This document shows positions 16,662-25,170 of a stretch of 30,302 nucleotides of DNA, piece after piece (the stretch's first letter is position 1; every line of letters starts with the position of its first letter). Source of the stretch: Eutrophocola sp964503965. Lineage in GTDB: Bacteria; Pseudomonadota; Gammaproteobacteria; Pseudomonadales; Pseudohongiellaceae. The stretch is taken from positions 1-30,302 of the forward strand of contig CAZDCK010000032.1 of assembly GCA_964503965.1 (NCBI GenBank), written 5' to 3'. A program made the position numbers and the translations under genes. The notes beneath the pieces are model-generated. The model was not told the origin of the DNA and searched no databases. It saw only the letters and a list, made by a program, of their open reading frames with translations.

Positions 16662-16689
16662 TTAATAGGTAATCGGCATAGTGTAACAA
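16662..16689 (-). promoter_or_regulatory. Predicted promoter for the HAMP/cyclase-like gene
   Basis: Minus-strand TTGTTA (16684-16689), a 16-nt spacer and TATTAA (16662-16667). The start site would fall near 16655, so translation from the TTG at 16648 would be nearly leaderless. Confidence 0.4.
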
Positions 16690-16706
16690 TTCTTTCTCGC
16701 GGGATG

Positions 16707-16732
16707 GAAAATATAGTGGTCTTGTTCAGACC
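16707..16732 (-). terminator. Possible terminator of fimX
   Basis: On the minus strand GGTCT-GAACA-AGACC (16718-16732) overlaps the fimX stop codon and is followed a few bases later by a TATATTTT run. The 5-bp stem is short, so this is tentative. Confidence 0.3.
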
Positions 16733-18756
16733 GCGACCTTGACCGGTTCCTCTTTGGGGAACTGGAAATCCATTGATTGGCCAGGTTCACTAATACAGTA
16801 GCCCTGGACCAGGTCGATGCCCAGATTGAAAAGTGTCGGAAGCAGGTCAAGATCCTCCACACCGGTAACGCTGACTTTTACATTTTTCTGGTGAATAGCA
16901 CGAACAAGCGTTCGTACTCTTTTCTGTTCCTGTTGGCTGTATTGCAAATTTTCCAGCAGTGACCCATCCAGTCGGACCAGAGCTGGACGGATTTTTTCAA
17001 GTACAGGGAGGGGGTCAACAGCACTGCCAAACCGGGTCAGGGTGATTCCTGCTCCCAGTTCATGGAGTGTTGTACAGAATGAATACACCTGGTCCGGATT
17101 ACTGTGAAAGTCCACTTCACTGACCTGGAAAACCAACCTGTTGGCAGGGAACCGTCTTTTTTGTAACTGCCTGCTCAGCCATGGCAACAGGGAAAGACTG
17201 GCCAGGCTATTGCTGCTTAGATGGATATGGAAAAGTGAACCGGCAGGGGCACGCTCGATATGCTGGATGAAGAGTAATCTAATGACCAGGCGGTCAATCC
17301 TGCTGGCCAGGTTGTGGATAACGGCTGCAGGAAGAAAAGTTGCTGGTGGCAACAGTGTCTTCCTGTCGGTGACAAGTCTTGCCTGTACTTCATATCGCGG
17401 TACATTGTTATTGCCCAGTGTCATTAGCGGTTGCAAAAGCAGGCAAAACCGTCTCGCCTCCAGTGCTTTTTTCAGGCAACAGCTGATGTCCTCGAATTCA
17501 CCATTTGGTAAATCCAGTGGCATGCCGGTGTTGATCCTGGCTTTGTTGATCATATCCTCGGCATCCAGGGCATCCCTGTTAATACTGGCCAACCCAATCG
17601 AGAGGCTTAGTCGGATACCATCGGCCTGTTTCATAACAAGGGCGCTGTTGACCATTTCCCGAATACAGCGGGCGAGTTCCAGGCCTTCACCAGCACTGCA
17701 ATTGGTCAGAAGGAGGCCAAATTCGTTGTCGGCCAGACGCGATGCAGTAAACAATTTCTTCACAGCGTTTTTCAGGTATGTACTGATTTCATTTAATGTC
17801 TGGTTCGTGGCGGCAATGCCAAGCTTCTGTTCCACTTTTTCCATGTGGTTGATACGGGCGACCATGAGAACACTTGCACTGTTGCTTTCAATAGCCGTAG
17901 CAATGGCAGTTTCTATTCGAGTGGTAAAGAAAGGTAGATTTTCCAGGCGAGTGATCAGGTCCTGACGTGCCTGGGCTATTTTTTCCCTGGAATACCGGCG
18001 ATTGCCCCGGGCCGGTCTTGCTTCCACATAGGTACAGCCGGGCTCGCCAAAACCGTTATGCTCAAAGCTGAAGCTGAGTTTACGACACAGGCCTTTATCC
18101 TCAAATGCCAGGGTGAAAGAGCATTTACCCTGAGCACATCTAGCCAGTATGGCCCGAAGTTTCTCTTTTTCCTGGCTCGCAACCAGTGAAAGCAGCGGGG
18201 TGTTTTCCAGTGAGCTGTCATCGGATTTTCCCAGCAGCTCCCGGTAACTCCGGTTCCAGAAAACATGGACCCCGTTCTTCAGTATGGCTGTGGCTGTGCT
18301 CGAATCCATCAGTATTCTGCGCTGACGCTTTTCCAGTCCAAGAAGTTGCCGGGACAGTGACCTGGTTTTTTCCCGTTCACGTTGCAGGCTGGCCAGCTGC
18401 CTGGCACTTGTTACAAGCAAGCTGAAATCCTCCTTCGGCAAAACCGTGATGTTGGTCCTGCTGGACGAAAGAGAGACCTGTGGTTCCGGTCTGGCCGTTG
18501 TAACCATCAGGACAGGTACGCCATGCCTGTCCCACTGACATGATGTGATGATTGTCTGCAGTTGGAGTTTTCTGCCTTCAATGGCAAGCACGAGATTCGG
18601 CCTGTGTTCCTCCAGGGCCATGTTTACAGTATCGAGATTATCCAGTGAACGAAGAGCGACACTCTCGCCTTCATGTCTCAGGGCACTGATAAAACGGTTG
18701 GCGAAAATTTTGTCACCGGCTATGACCAGAAGCCGGAGCGATTCATCTGCAGACAA
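16726..18756 (-). CDS. fimX: FimX-type REC-PAS-GGDEF-EAL c-di-GMP effector
   Basis: A 676-aa protein with the domain order of Pseudomonas FimX, a c-di-GMP receptor needed for type IV pilus assembly and twitching. A receiver-like domain (1-115) has Glu (LVLAIEG) where the phospho-acceptor would be. A PAS domain covers about 145-250. The GGDEF domain (265-410) reads ADNEF at 342-346, and the EAL domain (425-665) reads EVQ at 456-458. The DDFG metal motif is replaced by LTRFG (573-577). Synthesis and hydrolysis of c-di-GMP are therefore unlikely, while QPLMTL and LVQGYCISEP retain binding-type EAL features. The start is TTG with GGAG 8 nt upstream. It is 39 nt downstream of epmB on the same strand. 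Position near parC and psd agrees with the fimX locus of Pseudomonas. Confidence 0.85.
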   Translation of the reverse strand: MSADESLRLLVIAGDKIFANRFISALRHEGESVALRSLDNLDTVNMALEEHRPNLVLAIEGRKLQLQTIITSCQWDRHGVPVLMVTTARPEPQVSLSSSRTNITVLPKEDFSLLVTSARQLASLQREREKTRSLSRQLLGLEKRQRRILMDSSTATAILKNGVHVFWNRSYRELLGKSDDSSLENTPLLSLVASQEKEKLRAILARCAQGKCSFTLAFEDKGLCRKLSFSFEHNGFGEPGCTYVEARPARGNRRYSREKIAQARQDLITRLENLPFFTTRIETAIATAIESNSASVLMVARINHMEKVEQKLGIAATNQTLNEISTYLKNAVKKLFTASRLADNEFGLLLTNCSAGEGLELARCIREMVNSALVMKQADGIRLSLSIGLASINRDALDAEDMINKARINTGMPLDLPNGEFEDISCCLKKALEARRFCLLLQPLMTLGNNNVPRYEVQARLVTDRKTLLPPATFLPAAVIHNLASRIDRLVIRLLFIQHIERAPAGSLFHIHLSSNSLASLSLLPWLSRQLQKRRFPANRLVFQVSEVDFHSNPDQVYSFCTTLHELGAGITLTRFGSAVDPLPVLEKIRPALVRLDGSLLENLQYSQQEQKRVRTLVRAIHQKNVKVSVTGVEDLDLLPTLFNLGIDLVQGYCISEPGQSMDFQFPKEEPVKVAV

Positions 18757-18795
18757 TTCCTGGACTCCATTATCTGGAACAGAAAATGACCGTTG

Positions 18796-19806
18796 TCATG
18801 GATTGAGGTCTATCGACGATTTGGCCCCTTCACCGGGAACTTCACGGACCAGCCTTGGGACGAGGTAACCTGGCAGTCGTGTCTGCATTTGCCTGACAAG
18901 TGCTATTGCCTGTGCTTCCGTCAGATCAAAGTGAGCTGCACCCTGGACCTTGTCGAGTACATGCAGGTAATAGGGCAGTACGCCAGCACTGAAAAGGCGT
19001 TCACTTAGTTCCACCAGGGTTTCTGCAGAATCGTTGACTCCCTTGAGCAGGACACTCTGGTTTAGCAGCACGGCACCGGTAGCCTGTAGCCTGTTGCAAG
19101 CCTCATCCACGGACACATCAAATTCCTGTGCGTGGTTACTGTGTAAGACCACAATAGTACGAAAGCGGGAATTTGCCAGTATTTGAGACAAGCCCGCTGT
19201 AATACGTTCTGGAATCATGATCGGTAAACGAGTATGAATTCGAATGCGTCGCACATGGGAAAATGTTGAAAGCTCATCAAGAAACCAGGCCAGGTACCTG
19301 TCTGGAAGAGTCAGTGGATCTCCGCCACTGAGAATAATTTCATTGATGCTGTTGTCGTCGCGAATGTACTCGAGGCTGTGTTGCCACAAATCCTTTCCTG
19401 GTAGCTGGTCTTCATAGGGGAAATGGCGACGAAAGCAATAACGGCAATGAATTGCACAGCCGCCTGTTGCAAGCAGCAGGGCCCTGCCATTGTATTTATG
19501 CAGAATTCCCGGCAAGGGATTAGCCTGATCTTCCTGGAGGGGGTTTTCTGAATATCCCGCAACCTGATGTGCCTCTCTTGGGTCCGGAAAAACCTGTAGT
19601 AGTAGCGGGTCATCGGGACATCCCTTTTTAATTCTCGACAGGTATGGACCGGGTACCCGGACAGGAAAATTTTTCAGCAAGGGATGACTGTCAGGCAGGG
19701 AGGATTTGTCCAGTTCCAGCAGGCGGCAGAGTTCACTGGCTTCCCGGACTGTGCCGGACAGGATTTCCTGCCATGAGGCAGTTTGCTGGAGTGCAATCGT
19801 GGTCAA
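18796..19806 (-). CDS. epmB: EF-P (R)-beta-lysine synthase (lysine 2,3-aminomutase-like)
   Basis: A radical-SAM, PLP-dependent enzyme that isomerises L-alpha-lysine to (R)-beta-lysine, which EpmA then attaches to EF-P. The cluster motif CAIHCRYCFRRHFPY is present, preceded by PGLLHKYxGRALLL-like sequence (LPGILHKYNGRALLLATGG). EIILSGGDPLTLPD, HTRLPIMIPERI and YYLHVLDKVQGAAHF follow, and the protein ends YLVPRLVREVPG. The open frame reaches a TTG at 19899, but TTG 19806 is preferred. It has AGGA 8 nt upstream, gives 336 aa (E. coli 342), and lies downstream of a good -10 (TATACT, 19874-19879). The gene is divergent from efp. Confidence 0.92.
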   Translation of the reverse strand: MTTIALQQTASWQEILSGTVREASELCRLLELDKSSLPDSHPLLKNFPVRVPGPYLSRIKKGCPDDPLLLQVFPDPREAHQVAGYSENPLQEDQANPLPGILHKYNGRALLLATGGCAIHCRYCFRRHFPYEDQLPGKDLWQHSLEYIRDDNSINEIILSGGDPLTLPDRYLAWFLDELSTFSHVRRIRIHTRLPIMIPERITAGLSQILANSRFRTIVVLHSNHAQEFDVSVDEACNRLQATGAVLLNQSVLLKGVNDSAETLVELSERLFSAGVLPYYLHVLDKVQGAAHFDLTEAQAIALVRQMQTRLPGYLVPRLVREVPGEGAKSSIDLNP

Positions 19807-19873
19807 ACGGATATTCCTGGCCTTATTCGGGAGTGACTGGTGGTGAGACGCAAAGATAAAAGATAAGCGCTCC

Positions 19874-19879
19874 AGTATA
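19874..19879 (-). promoter_or_regulatory. -10 box of epmB
   Basis: Minus-strand TATACT, 68 nt upstream of the preferred TTG start. The -35 region is poor (TATTGA at 16 nt). It lies downstream of the longest-ORF start at 19899, which supports the shorter epmB. Confidence 0.4.
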
Positions 19880-19945
19880 AAGGGTCGCCGGGTACTCAAT
19901 AGCGTAAATTTTATCCGGGTTTACCAAGGGGCTGGCCATGAATTT

Positions 19946-19973
19946 TTGCCTTTGGGCGCAAGTCTTGTATCAT
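19946..19973 (+). promoter_or_regulatory. Predicted promoter of efp
   Basis: TTGCCT (19946-19951), a 16-nt spacer and TATCAT (19968-19973), giving a leader of about 55 nt before the efp ATG. It is back to back with the epmB -10. Confidence 0.5.
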
Positions 19974-20036
19974 GCCCCCCTTTTCAGGTGGAAGCTCCTG
20001 TACAGGCAGGGGTTTCCGGATAACGAGGGTTATTTC

Positions 20037-20609
20037 ATGGCTACTTATGCTACCAACGAATTCAAATCAGGGCTGAAAGTATTGCTTGAGGGCGATCCCT
20101 GCACGATTCTCGAGAATGAGTTCGTCAAACCGGGGAAAGGTCAGGCCTTCAATCGCGTAAAATTCCGTAACCTGCTGAACGGGCGTGTCTGGGAGCGCAC
20201 TTTCAAGTCTGGTGAATCCATCGAAGCAGCAGACGTTGTGGAAACGGATATGGAATATCTCTACAGCGATGGTGAATTCTGGCATTTCATGAAAACAGAC
20301 GGCAGTTTTGAGCAGGTTGCGGCGGACAAGAGTGCCGTGGCAGATGCCATCGACTGGCTCAAGGAACAGGATGTATGCATCGTAGTTTCCTGGAATGATT
20401 CACCCATTAACGTTCAGGCGCCAAACTTTGTTGAACTGGAAGTCGCAGACACAGATCCGGGTCTTAAAGGCGATACTGCCCAGGGCGGCACCAAACCCGC
20501 AACCCTGACTACAGGTGCCGTGGTCAAGGTGCCCCTGTTTGTTGAGATCGGGGATATTCTCCGCATCGATACACGCACCGGCGATTACCAGAACCGGGTC
20601 AAGAAGTAA
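20037..20609 (+). CDS. efp: Translation elongation factor P
   Basis: A 190-aa three-domain tRNA mimic that binds between the P and E sites and rescues ribosomes stalled at polyproline stretches. The modification loop KPGKGQAF puts Lys at position 34, the residue that EpmA/EpmB beta-lysylate in E. coli. The C-terminal signature VPLFVEIGDILRIDTRTGDYQNR is complete. The frame is open from 19938, but ATG 20037 gives the canonical MATYATNEFKSG start and has CGAGGG 8 nt upstream. epmA follows after 48 nt and epmB is divergent, so substrate and both modifying enzymes are together. Confidence 0.97.
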   Translation: MATYATNEFKSGLKVLLEGDPCTILENEFVKPGKGQAFNRVKFRNLLNGRVWERTFKSGESIEAADVVETDMEYLYSDGEFWHFMKTDGSFEQVAADKSAVADAIDWLKEQDVCIVVSWNDSPINVQAPNFVELEVADTDPGLKGDTAQGGTKPATLTTGAVVKVPLFVEIGDILRIDTRTGDYQNRVKK

Positions 20610-20657
20610 GCTGTCGGCTGTTCTGCGCATTAAGTCGCATATGGCTTTACTGACAAT

Positions 20658-21623
20658 ATGACTATTCAGGACTGGCAGCCCACTACTGATCTGCAGAAGC
20701 TGCAGGAAAGAGCCGGGCTGTTGGCGAATATCCGGATGTTTTTCGCGGATCGGGGTGTTCTGGAAGTAGATACGCCAATTCTCTCCCATGGTACCGGGAC
20801 AGACCCGGCACTTGAGCCGATCAGGGCTGAGCTGATCACTCCGGGCGAACCAGCCAGGGAGGTCTTCCTGCAAACTTCACCAGAGTTTGCCATGAAGCGG
20901 CTGCTGGCCTTCGGCAGTGGCCCCATCTACCAGTTGTCACGCGCTTTTCGTAACGGCGAATCCGGCAGGAGGCATAATCCTGAATTCACCATGCTGGAAT
21001 GGTACAGGCCTGGCTTTACCCTGGATGCATTGATGGATGAAGTGACAGCACTGGTGTCCCATGTGCTGGGCTGTGTCCCACCTGACCGGGTGACCTACAG
21101 CTCCCTTTTTATGGAGCACCTTTCCATTGATCCCCTTGAGTCCTCACTGGAGCAGCTGAAAGCCTGTGCCCGTGAGCGTCTGGATATTTCCTTCGACAGC
21201 CGGCATCCGGATCACTGGCTGGACCTCCTGTTTTCCCATTGTATCGAGCCTGCCATACAGGCCCCCCTGTTTATTGTGAATTACCCACCATCTCAGGCCG
21301 CCCTGGCCAAAGTTGACATTGACCACCAGGGACGATCAGTTGCCCGTCGTTTCGAACTGGTTATTGCTGGCATGGAAATCGCCAATGGGTATCAGGAACT
21401 CACGGATGTCGATGAACAGCGGTTGCGGTTCCAGCGCGACAATCATCTCAGGGAACTGTCGGATCTGCCAGTATTACCCATCGATGAGAGGCTGTTGGCG
21501 GCGCTGGAACATGGCATGCCGGAATGTGCCGGTGTTGCCCTGGGTGTTGATCGTCTGCTCATGTTGAAAACAGGGACAGATGACATCAGCCAGGTCGTCA
21601 GTTTCCCTTCGGGGCGTGCCTGA
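20658..21623 (+). CDS. epmA: EF-P--lysine ligase
   Basis: A 321-aa paralogue of the class II lysyl-tRNA synthetase catalytic core, lacking the N-terminal anticodon-binding domain. It activates (R)-beta-lysine with ATP and joins it to Lys34 of EF-P. Motif 1 is in FFADRGVLEVDTPIL, motif 2 in FRNGESGRRHNPEFTMLEWY and motif 3 in GVALGVDRLLML. Length matches E. coli EpmA (325). It lies directly downstream of efp on the same strand. The hydroxylase epmC is not in the window. Confidence 0.94.
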   Translation: MTIQDWQPTTDLQKLQERAGLLANIRMFFADRGVLEVDTPILSHGTGTDPALEPIRAELITPGEPAREVFLQTSPEFAMKRLLAFGSGPIYQLSRAFRNGESGRRHNPEFTMLEWYRPGFTLDALMDEVTALVSHVLGCVPPDRVTYSSLFMEHLSIDPLESSLEQLKACARERLDISFDSRHPDHWLDLLFSHCIEPAIQAPLFIVNYPPSQAALAKVDIDHQGRSVARRFELVIAGMEIANGYQELTDVDEQRLRFQRDNHLRELSDLPVLPIDERLLAALEHGMPECAGVALGVDRLLMLKTGTDDISQVVSFPSGRA

Positions 21624-21727
21624 ACAGCGGTTTCATCATATTTCTTCCTTAACCTGCTGTCCTGTATGCTTTACAGGGTGGCCAGGTCTACCAGCAGTGA
21701 CATCATGTCCAGCAAAGGAGGATAAAC

Positions 21728-22264
21728 GTGGGAAACAATTCTGAAAATATTGAGGAAGCGACAGTCCCGCATGACCCGGTACCTGGGGTGGAATATGCTG
21801 GTTTCTGGATTCGCCTGTTGGCCTCCATCCTGGATTCAATACTTTTATTGATGGTATCAGTCCCTCTGCTGCTGTGGTTTTACGGGCCTGAAGTGTTCTT
21901 TGTCACCGAATCGCCCGGACTCGCCTATGACATTATTAATATTGTCCTGCCGATTATTGCTTTCCTGGTGTTCTGGCAATACCGGGCAGCAACACCGGGA
22001 AAGATCATGATGGGGATTTATATCGTGGATGCCGAAACTCTGGGCAAGCCACCTTTTGGTCGCTTGATACTGCGCTATATCGGATATTACGTGTCACTGC
22101 TTCCCCTGTGCCTGGGCTTTCTATGGATCGGTTTTGACAAGCGCAAGCAGGGGTTTCATGACAAGATTGCCAGGACACTGGTGATCAGGAAAGAAGCGGG
22201 TAAAGCGGCACCTGAAACTGCTGACAATACAGAAACCGGGAAGCCGGATGCCTGGACAGCCTGA
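21728..22264 (+). CDS. RDD family membrane protein
   Basis: A 178-aa inner-membrane protein. The RDD signature is present: AGFWIRLLASILDSILLL in the first helix (Arg and Asp conserved) and ATPGKIMMGIYIVDAE before the third. The membrane helices are about 27-50, 60-82 and a third near 112-132, then GFDKRKQGFHDKIARTLVIRK, the usual end of the domain, and a polar tail. Family members have been linked to ion exchange or membrane stress, but the function here is unknown. The GTG start has a strong AGGAGG 6 nt upstream. The gene is convergent with psd, 6 nt apart. Confidence 0.82.
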   Translation: MGNNSENIEEATVPHDPVPGVEYAGFWIRLLASILDSILLLMVSVPLLLWFYGPEVFFVTESPGLAYDIINIVLPIIAFLVFWQYRAATPGKIMMGIYIVDAETLGKPPFGRLILRYIGYYVSLLPLCLGFLWIGFDKRKQGFHDKIARTLVIRKEAGKAAPETADNTETGKPDAWTA

Positions 22265-22270
22265 TGCTTC

Positions 22271-23134
22271 TCATACAGGGCTGTCCGGGCTTGTATGCCC
22301 GATGGTTTCTCCCATCCTGACGGATGCGCCTGTCCCAAGTTCTTCGGTCCAGCGACCGGCCCCCGGCCCAAACAGAACAATGGCGGTGGAGCCCAGTTTG
22401 AAGCGACCCATTTCCTCACCTTTGCCCAGCTGGATAGCCGGATGCTGCATCGTATAGTCATGTTCACTCAGGTCAAATTTTGAAGGGGCGACCTGGCCAG
22501 ACCAGACGGTTTCGATACCGGCAACGATCATCGCTCCCACCAGAATGACGGCCATGGGGCCAGCATCAGTTTCAAAGAGGCAGACGGCACGTTCATTTCG
22601 GGCAAACAGACTGTCGATACTTTCTGCCGTGGTCTGGTTCACTGAAAAAAGGCGACCAGGAATATAACGCATGCTCCTCAGTGTGCCTGCCATCGGCATG
22701 TGGACGCGATGATAGTCCTTGGGGGAGAGATATACTGTGACGAATGAGCCGTCTAAAAAGGCGGTAGCGTCAGCTTCTGAACCCAACAGCACCGAAAGGG
22801 AAAAGTCCCGGCCCTTCGCCTGAAAAACCGAGTCACCATGAATATCCCCGATAGCGCTGATGGCCCCGTCGGCCGGACTGATAACTGTCCCGGCCGATAA
22901 GTCCGGATTTCTGGCTCCGGGTTTGAGTTCACGGGTAAAGAAATCATTAAAGTGTTTGAAGTCATGGGGTTCGCTGTGCAGGGCTTCTTCCATATTGACC
23001 CTGTAGTGATTGATGAAACGGCGGATCAGAAAGTTTTTCAGCCATGGAGTGGTAGCACTGGCCAGCTTCCCGACAAGTCGGGACAGCAGGTGATGGGGCA
23101 CCAGGTGCTGGAAAAGAATAAACAGAAATTTCAT
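22271..23134 (-). CDS. psd: Phosphatidylserine decarboxylase proenzyme
   Basis: A 287-aa pyruvoyl-dependent enzyme that converts phosphatidylserine to phosphatidylethanolamine at the inner membrane. The self-cleavage site LGST (residues 247-250) lies in GRFKLGSTAIVLFGPG; cleavage between G248 and S249 would give beta and alpha chains. Other family features are FNDFFTRELKPGARN, ISPADGAIS and YLSPKDYHRVHMPMAG. Length matches E. coli Psd (322) less part of its C-terminal tail. It is 28 nt downstream of rhdA, so the two are probably an operon; psd and rhdA also neighbour each other in Pseudomonas. Confidence 0.95.
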   Translation of the reverse strand: MKFLFILFQHLVPHHLLSRLVGKLASATTPWLKNFLIRRFINHYRVNMEEALHSEPHDFKHFNDFFTRELKPGARNPDLSAGTVISPADGAISAIGDIHGDSVFQAKGRDFSLSVLLGSEADATAFLDGSFVTVYLSPKDYHRVHMPMAGTLRSMRYIPGRLFSVNQTTAESIDSLFARNERAVCLFETDAGPMAVILVGAMIVAGIETVWSGQVAPSKFDLSEHDYTMQHPAIQLGKGEEMGRFKLGSTAIVLFGPGAGRWTEELGTGASVRMGETIGHTSPDSPV

Positions 23135-23162
23135 CAGATAGTGTGTCCGGAAGGGATGGCAA

Positions 23163-23984
23163 TCAGGCGTCGCCGGTTTCCACTGGTGTGTCGGGCAGGT
23201 TACCCCATTCTGACCAGGAACCGTCGTAGGCCTTGACGGGAAAACCCAGGGCTTTGGAAATCAGGTAGGTCAGTCCTGAGCGATGGTGGCTCTGGCAATG
23301 GGTAATGATCTGCTTGCTGCCATCAATCCCGAGTTCCAGCAGCATCTCCTTGAGAGTGGTGATTGGCTTGAGCCTCAGATTACGGGTGCGATCCATGGTG
23401 TCCAGCCAGTCCAGGTTCACGGCGCCAGGAATATGGCCGCCGCGGGCTGAGGAGAGTTTGGTGCCTACATATTCTTCATGACTGCGGGCATCCCAGACAA
23501 TGCTGTTGTCATCCCCAATCGACGCCAGCACCTCGTCAAGATCGGCATTAACGGACAGGTCCAGTGAAAGACTGACTTCAGTGGACATATTTCGGGAGGG
23601 CTCGCTTTCCAGGGGATGTCCCTCCCTGGCCCAGGCATGAATGCCGCCATCAAGGTAGGAGTAATACTGGTGACCGATAATATCCAGGGTCCAGATGAAC
23701 CGGCCGGCCCAACCACCACCTTCGTCATCATAAACCACGATGTGTTTATCCGGTGAATAGCCAATCCTGGAAAACAGGGCTTCCAGTGCTGCCTTTTCTG
23801 GAAGCTTGCCCGGGGCCGGAGGAACGCCACAGACAAGTTCGGCGGGCTTTACGTGCACAGCACCCGGAACATGTACCTGTTCATAGGTGCTTGCCTGGCT
23901 GACATCTACAATCAACAGGTTGCTGCTCCCAAGGTGGGCTTCAAGGGTGTCCGGCTCAATGATTAACGCGAGGTTCTCAGGCAT
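23163..23984 (-). CDS. rhdA: Thiosulfate sulfurtransferase (tandem rhodanese)
   Basis: A 273-aa two-domain rhodanese. The N-terminal inactive domain spans about 10-130 and the C-terminal catalytic domain about 145-265. The active-site loop reads CQSHHRSG with Cys230, nearly the CQTHHRSG loop of Azotobacter RhdA, and distinct from mercaptopyruvate-type loops (CGSGVTA). It transfers a sulfane sulfur from thiosulfate to a thiophilic acceptor; the physiological acceptor is uncertain. It is cytosolic, with no signal peptide. It lies upstream of psd on the same strand and 69 nt after rsgA. Confidence 0.93.
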   Translation of the reverse strand: MPENLALIIEPDTLEAHLGSSNLLIVDVSQASTYEQVHVPGAVHVKPAELVCGVPPAPGKLPEKAALEALFSRIGYSPDKHIVVYDDEGGGWAGRFIWTLDIIGHQYYSYLDGGIHAWAREGHPLESEPSRNMSTEVSLSLDLSVNADLDEVLASIGDDNSIVWDARSHEEYVGTKLSSARGGHIPGAVNLDWLDTMDRTRNLRLKPITTLKEMLLELGIDGSKQIITHCQSHHRSGLTYLISKALGFPVKAYDGSWSEWGNLPDTPVETGDA

Positions 23985-24053
23985 GGGTAATTATCCGGTA
24001 AAAGTAAAATTTTAGCGTATCAGGAGACCCGGGGTGAAATGCCTGCCATGGTC

Positions 24054-25070
24054 TCATGTCAGGGTCTGGCTTATCAGACGGTAGCTTTCCATACGCCTTG
24101 GATGTATATCTTCCTGTTCCACCGCATTTTTCAGGGCACAGCCTGGCTCCCTGTCATGCCGACAGTCGCGGAATCTGCAGTTACCAAGATAGGGACGGAA
24201 CTCGATAAAGCCTGTCAGCAGTGTGTCATTATCCAGATGTTCAAGATGAAATTCCCGAATGCCGGGAGAGTCAATCAGGTCTCCACCCTCCGGGAAATGA
24301 TAGAGGCGGGCAGACGTGGTGGTATGTCTGCCTTTGTCTCTTGCTTCTGACAGTGCGCCTTCCTCTGTGTTGGCGTCTGGCAATAGTGTGTTCACAAGTG
24401 CCGATTTCCCTACTCCGGACTGCCCGACAAAAACGGAAGTTTTGTCATCCAGCAAGGCCTTGAGGGAAGGTATCCCCTCACCGGTCCTGGCGCAAACAGT
24501 CAGTACGCTGTAACCAATATCATCATAGATTCTTAACAGGTCTTCTAGTTGTTCCCTGTTATGCTCGTCTATCAGGTCCGCTTTATTCATGAGCAGGATA
24601 GGTGTGATGTAGTAATGTTCGGCTGCCACCAGGTAACGGTCTATCAGGTTGGCAAATGGCTCCGGCGCCGGAGCCACGACTATGATGAGTTGATCGATAT
24701 TTGCCGCTATAGGACGCAGTTCACCCAGGCTGGATGGACGTTCCAGAAAATTTTCCCGGGGCAGGGCGGCAATTACAACACCGACAGGATCGCCTTCCTG
24801 CCAGATCACGTAGTCACCGGTCACCAGGGAATCAATATTGGAGCGTTGGAAACATCGAAAGACCTTGCCCTGATCCTTTCCTTCCAGCGCTTCTATATCG
24901 AGCTGCTGGCCAAAGTTGGAGATGACTATTCCCTTTTGCTCTTTACCCAGTTCGGCAGCATTCAGGGATTCTTCCAGGCGGGCATCTTTTTTCGCAGCCC
25001 GTTCAGCATAGGCATCCTGCATTTTGCGGATACGCCAAATCTGGCGACGGTTGAGCTGCTTTTTCTTCAT
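24054..25070 (-). CDS. rsgA: Small ribosomal subunit biogenesis GTPase
   Basis: A 338-aa circularly permuted GTPase that checks late 30S maturation and releases RbfA. The protein runs from an OB-fold (about 45-120), through G4 (LLMNKADLID) ahead of G1 (GQSGVGKSALVNTLL), to G3 (DSPGIREF). The C-terminal zinc site is C-x4-C-x-H-x5-C in CRFRDCRHDREPGC. The basic N-terminus (KKKQLNRRQIWRIRKMQ) is typical. It is divergent from orn, as in E. coli and Pseudomonas. Confidence 0.96.
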   Translation of the reverse strand: MKKKQLNRRQIWRIRKMQDAYAERAAKKDARLEESLNAAELGKEQKGIVISNFGQQLDIEALEGKDQGKVFRCFQRSNIDSLVTGDYVIWQEGDPVGVVIAALPRENFLERPSSLGELRPIAANIDQLIIVVAPAPEPFANLIDRYLVAAEHYYITPILLMNKADLIDEHNREQLEDLLRIYDDIGYSVLTVCARTGEGIPSLKALLDDKTSVFVGQSGVGKSALVNTLLPDANTEEGALSEARDKGRHTTTSARLYHFPEGGDLIDSPGIREFHLEHLDNDTLLTGFIEFRPYLGNCRFRDCRHDREPGCALKNAVEQEDIHPRRMESYRLISQTLT

Positions 25071-25170
25071 GCCGGCTATTTTATCATTTCCTTTGCCTGG
25101 GGCTCCTTAATTAATTATAGTGAGTCCAGCCTCAATTCCAGAAGGCAGTCATTTACCCGTATGGATAAAA

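Noticed and set aside
19807..19899. Longer EpmB starting at TTG 19899
   Set aside because: The extra 31 residues are not part of the family and would place the start upstream of the likely -10 box.
19938..20036. N-terminal extension of EF-P by 33 residues
   Set aside because: EF-P begins MATYATNEFKSG across the family, and the ATG at 20037 has its own ribosome site; the extension covers the predicted promoter.
24022..24053. GAGACC/GGTCTC inverted repeat downstream of rsgA as a terminator
   Set aside because: Loop of about 20 nt and no T-run on either strand.
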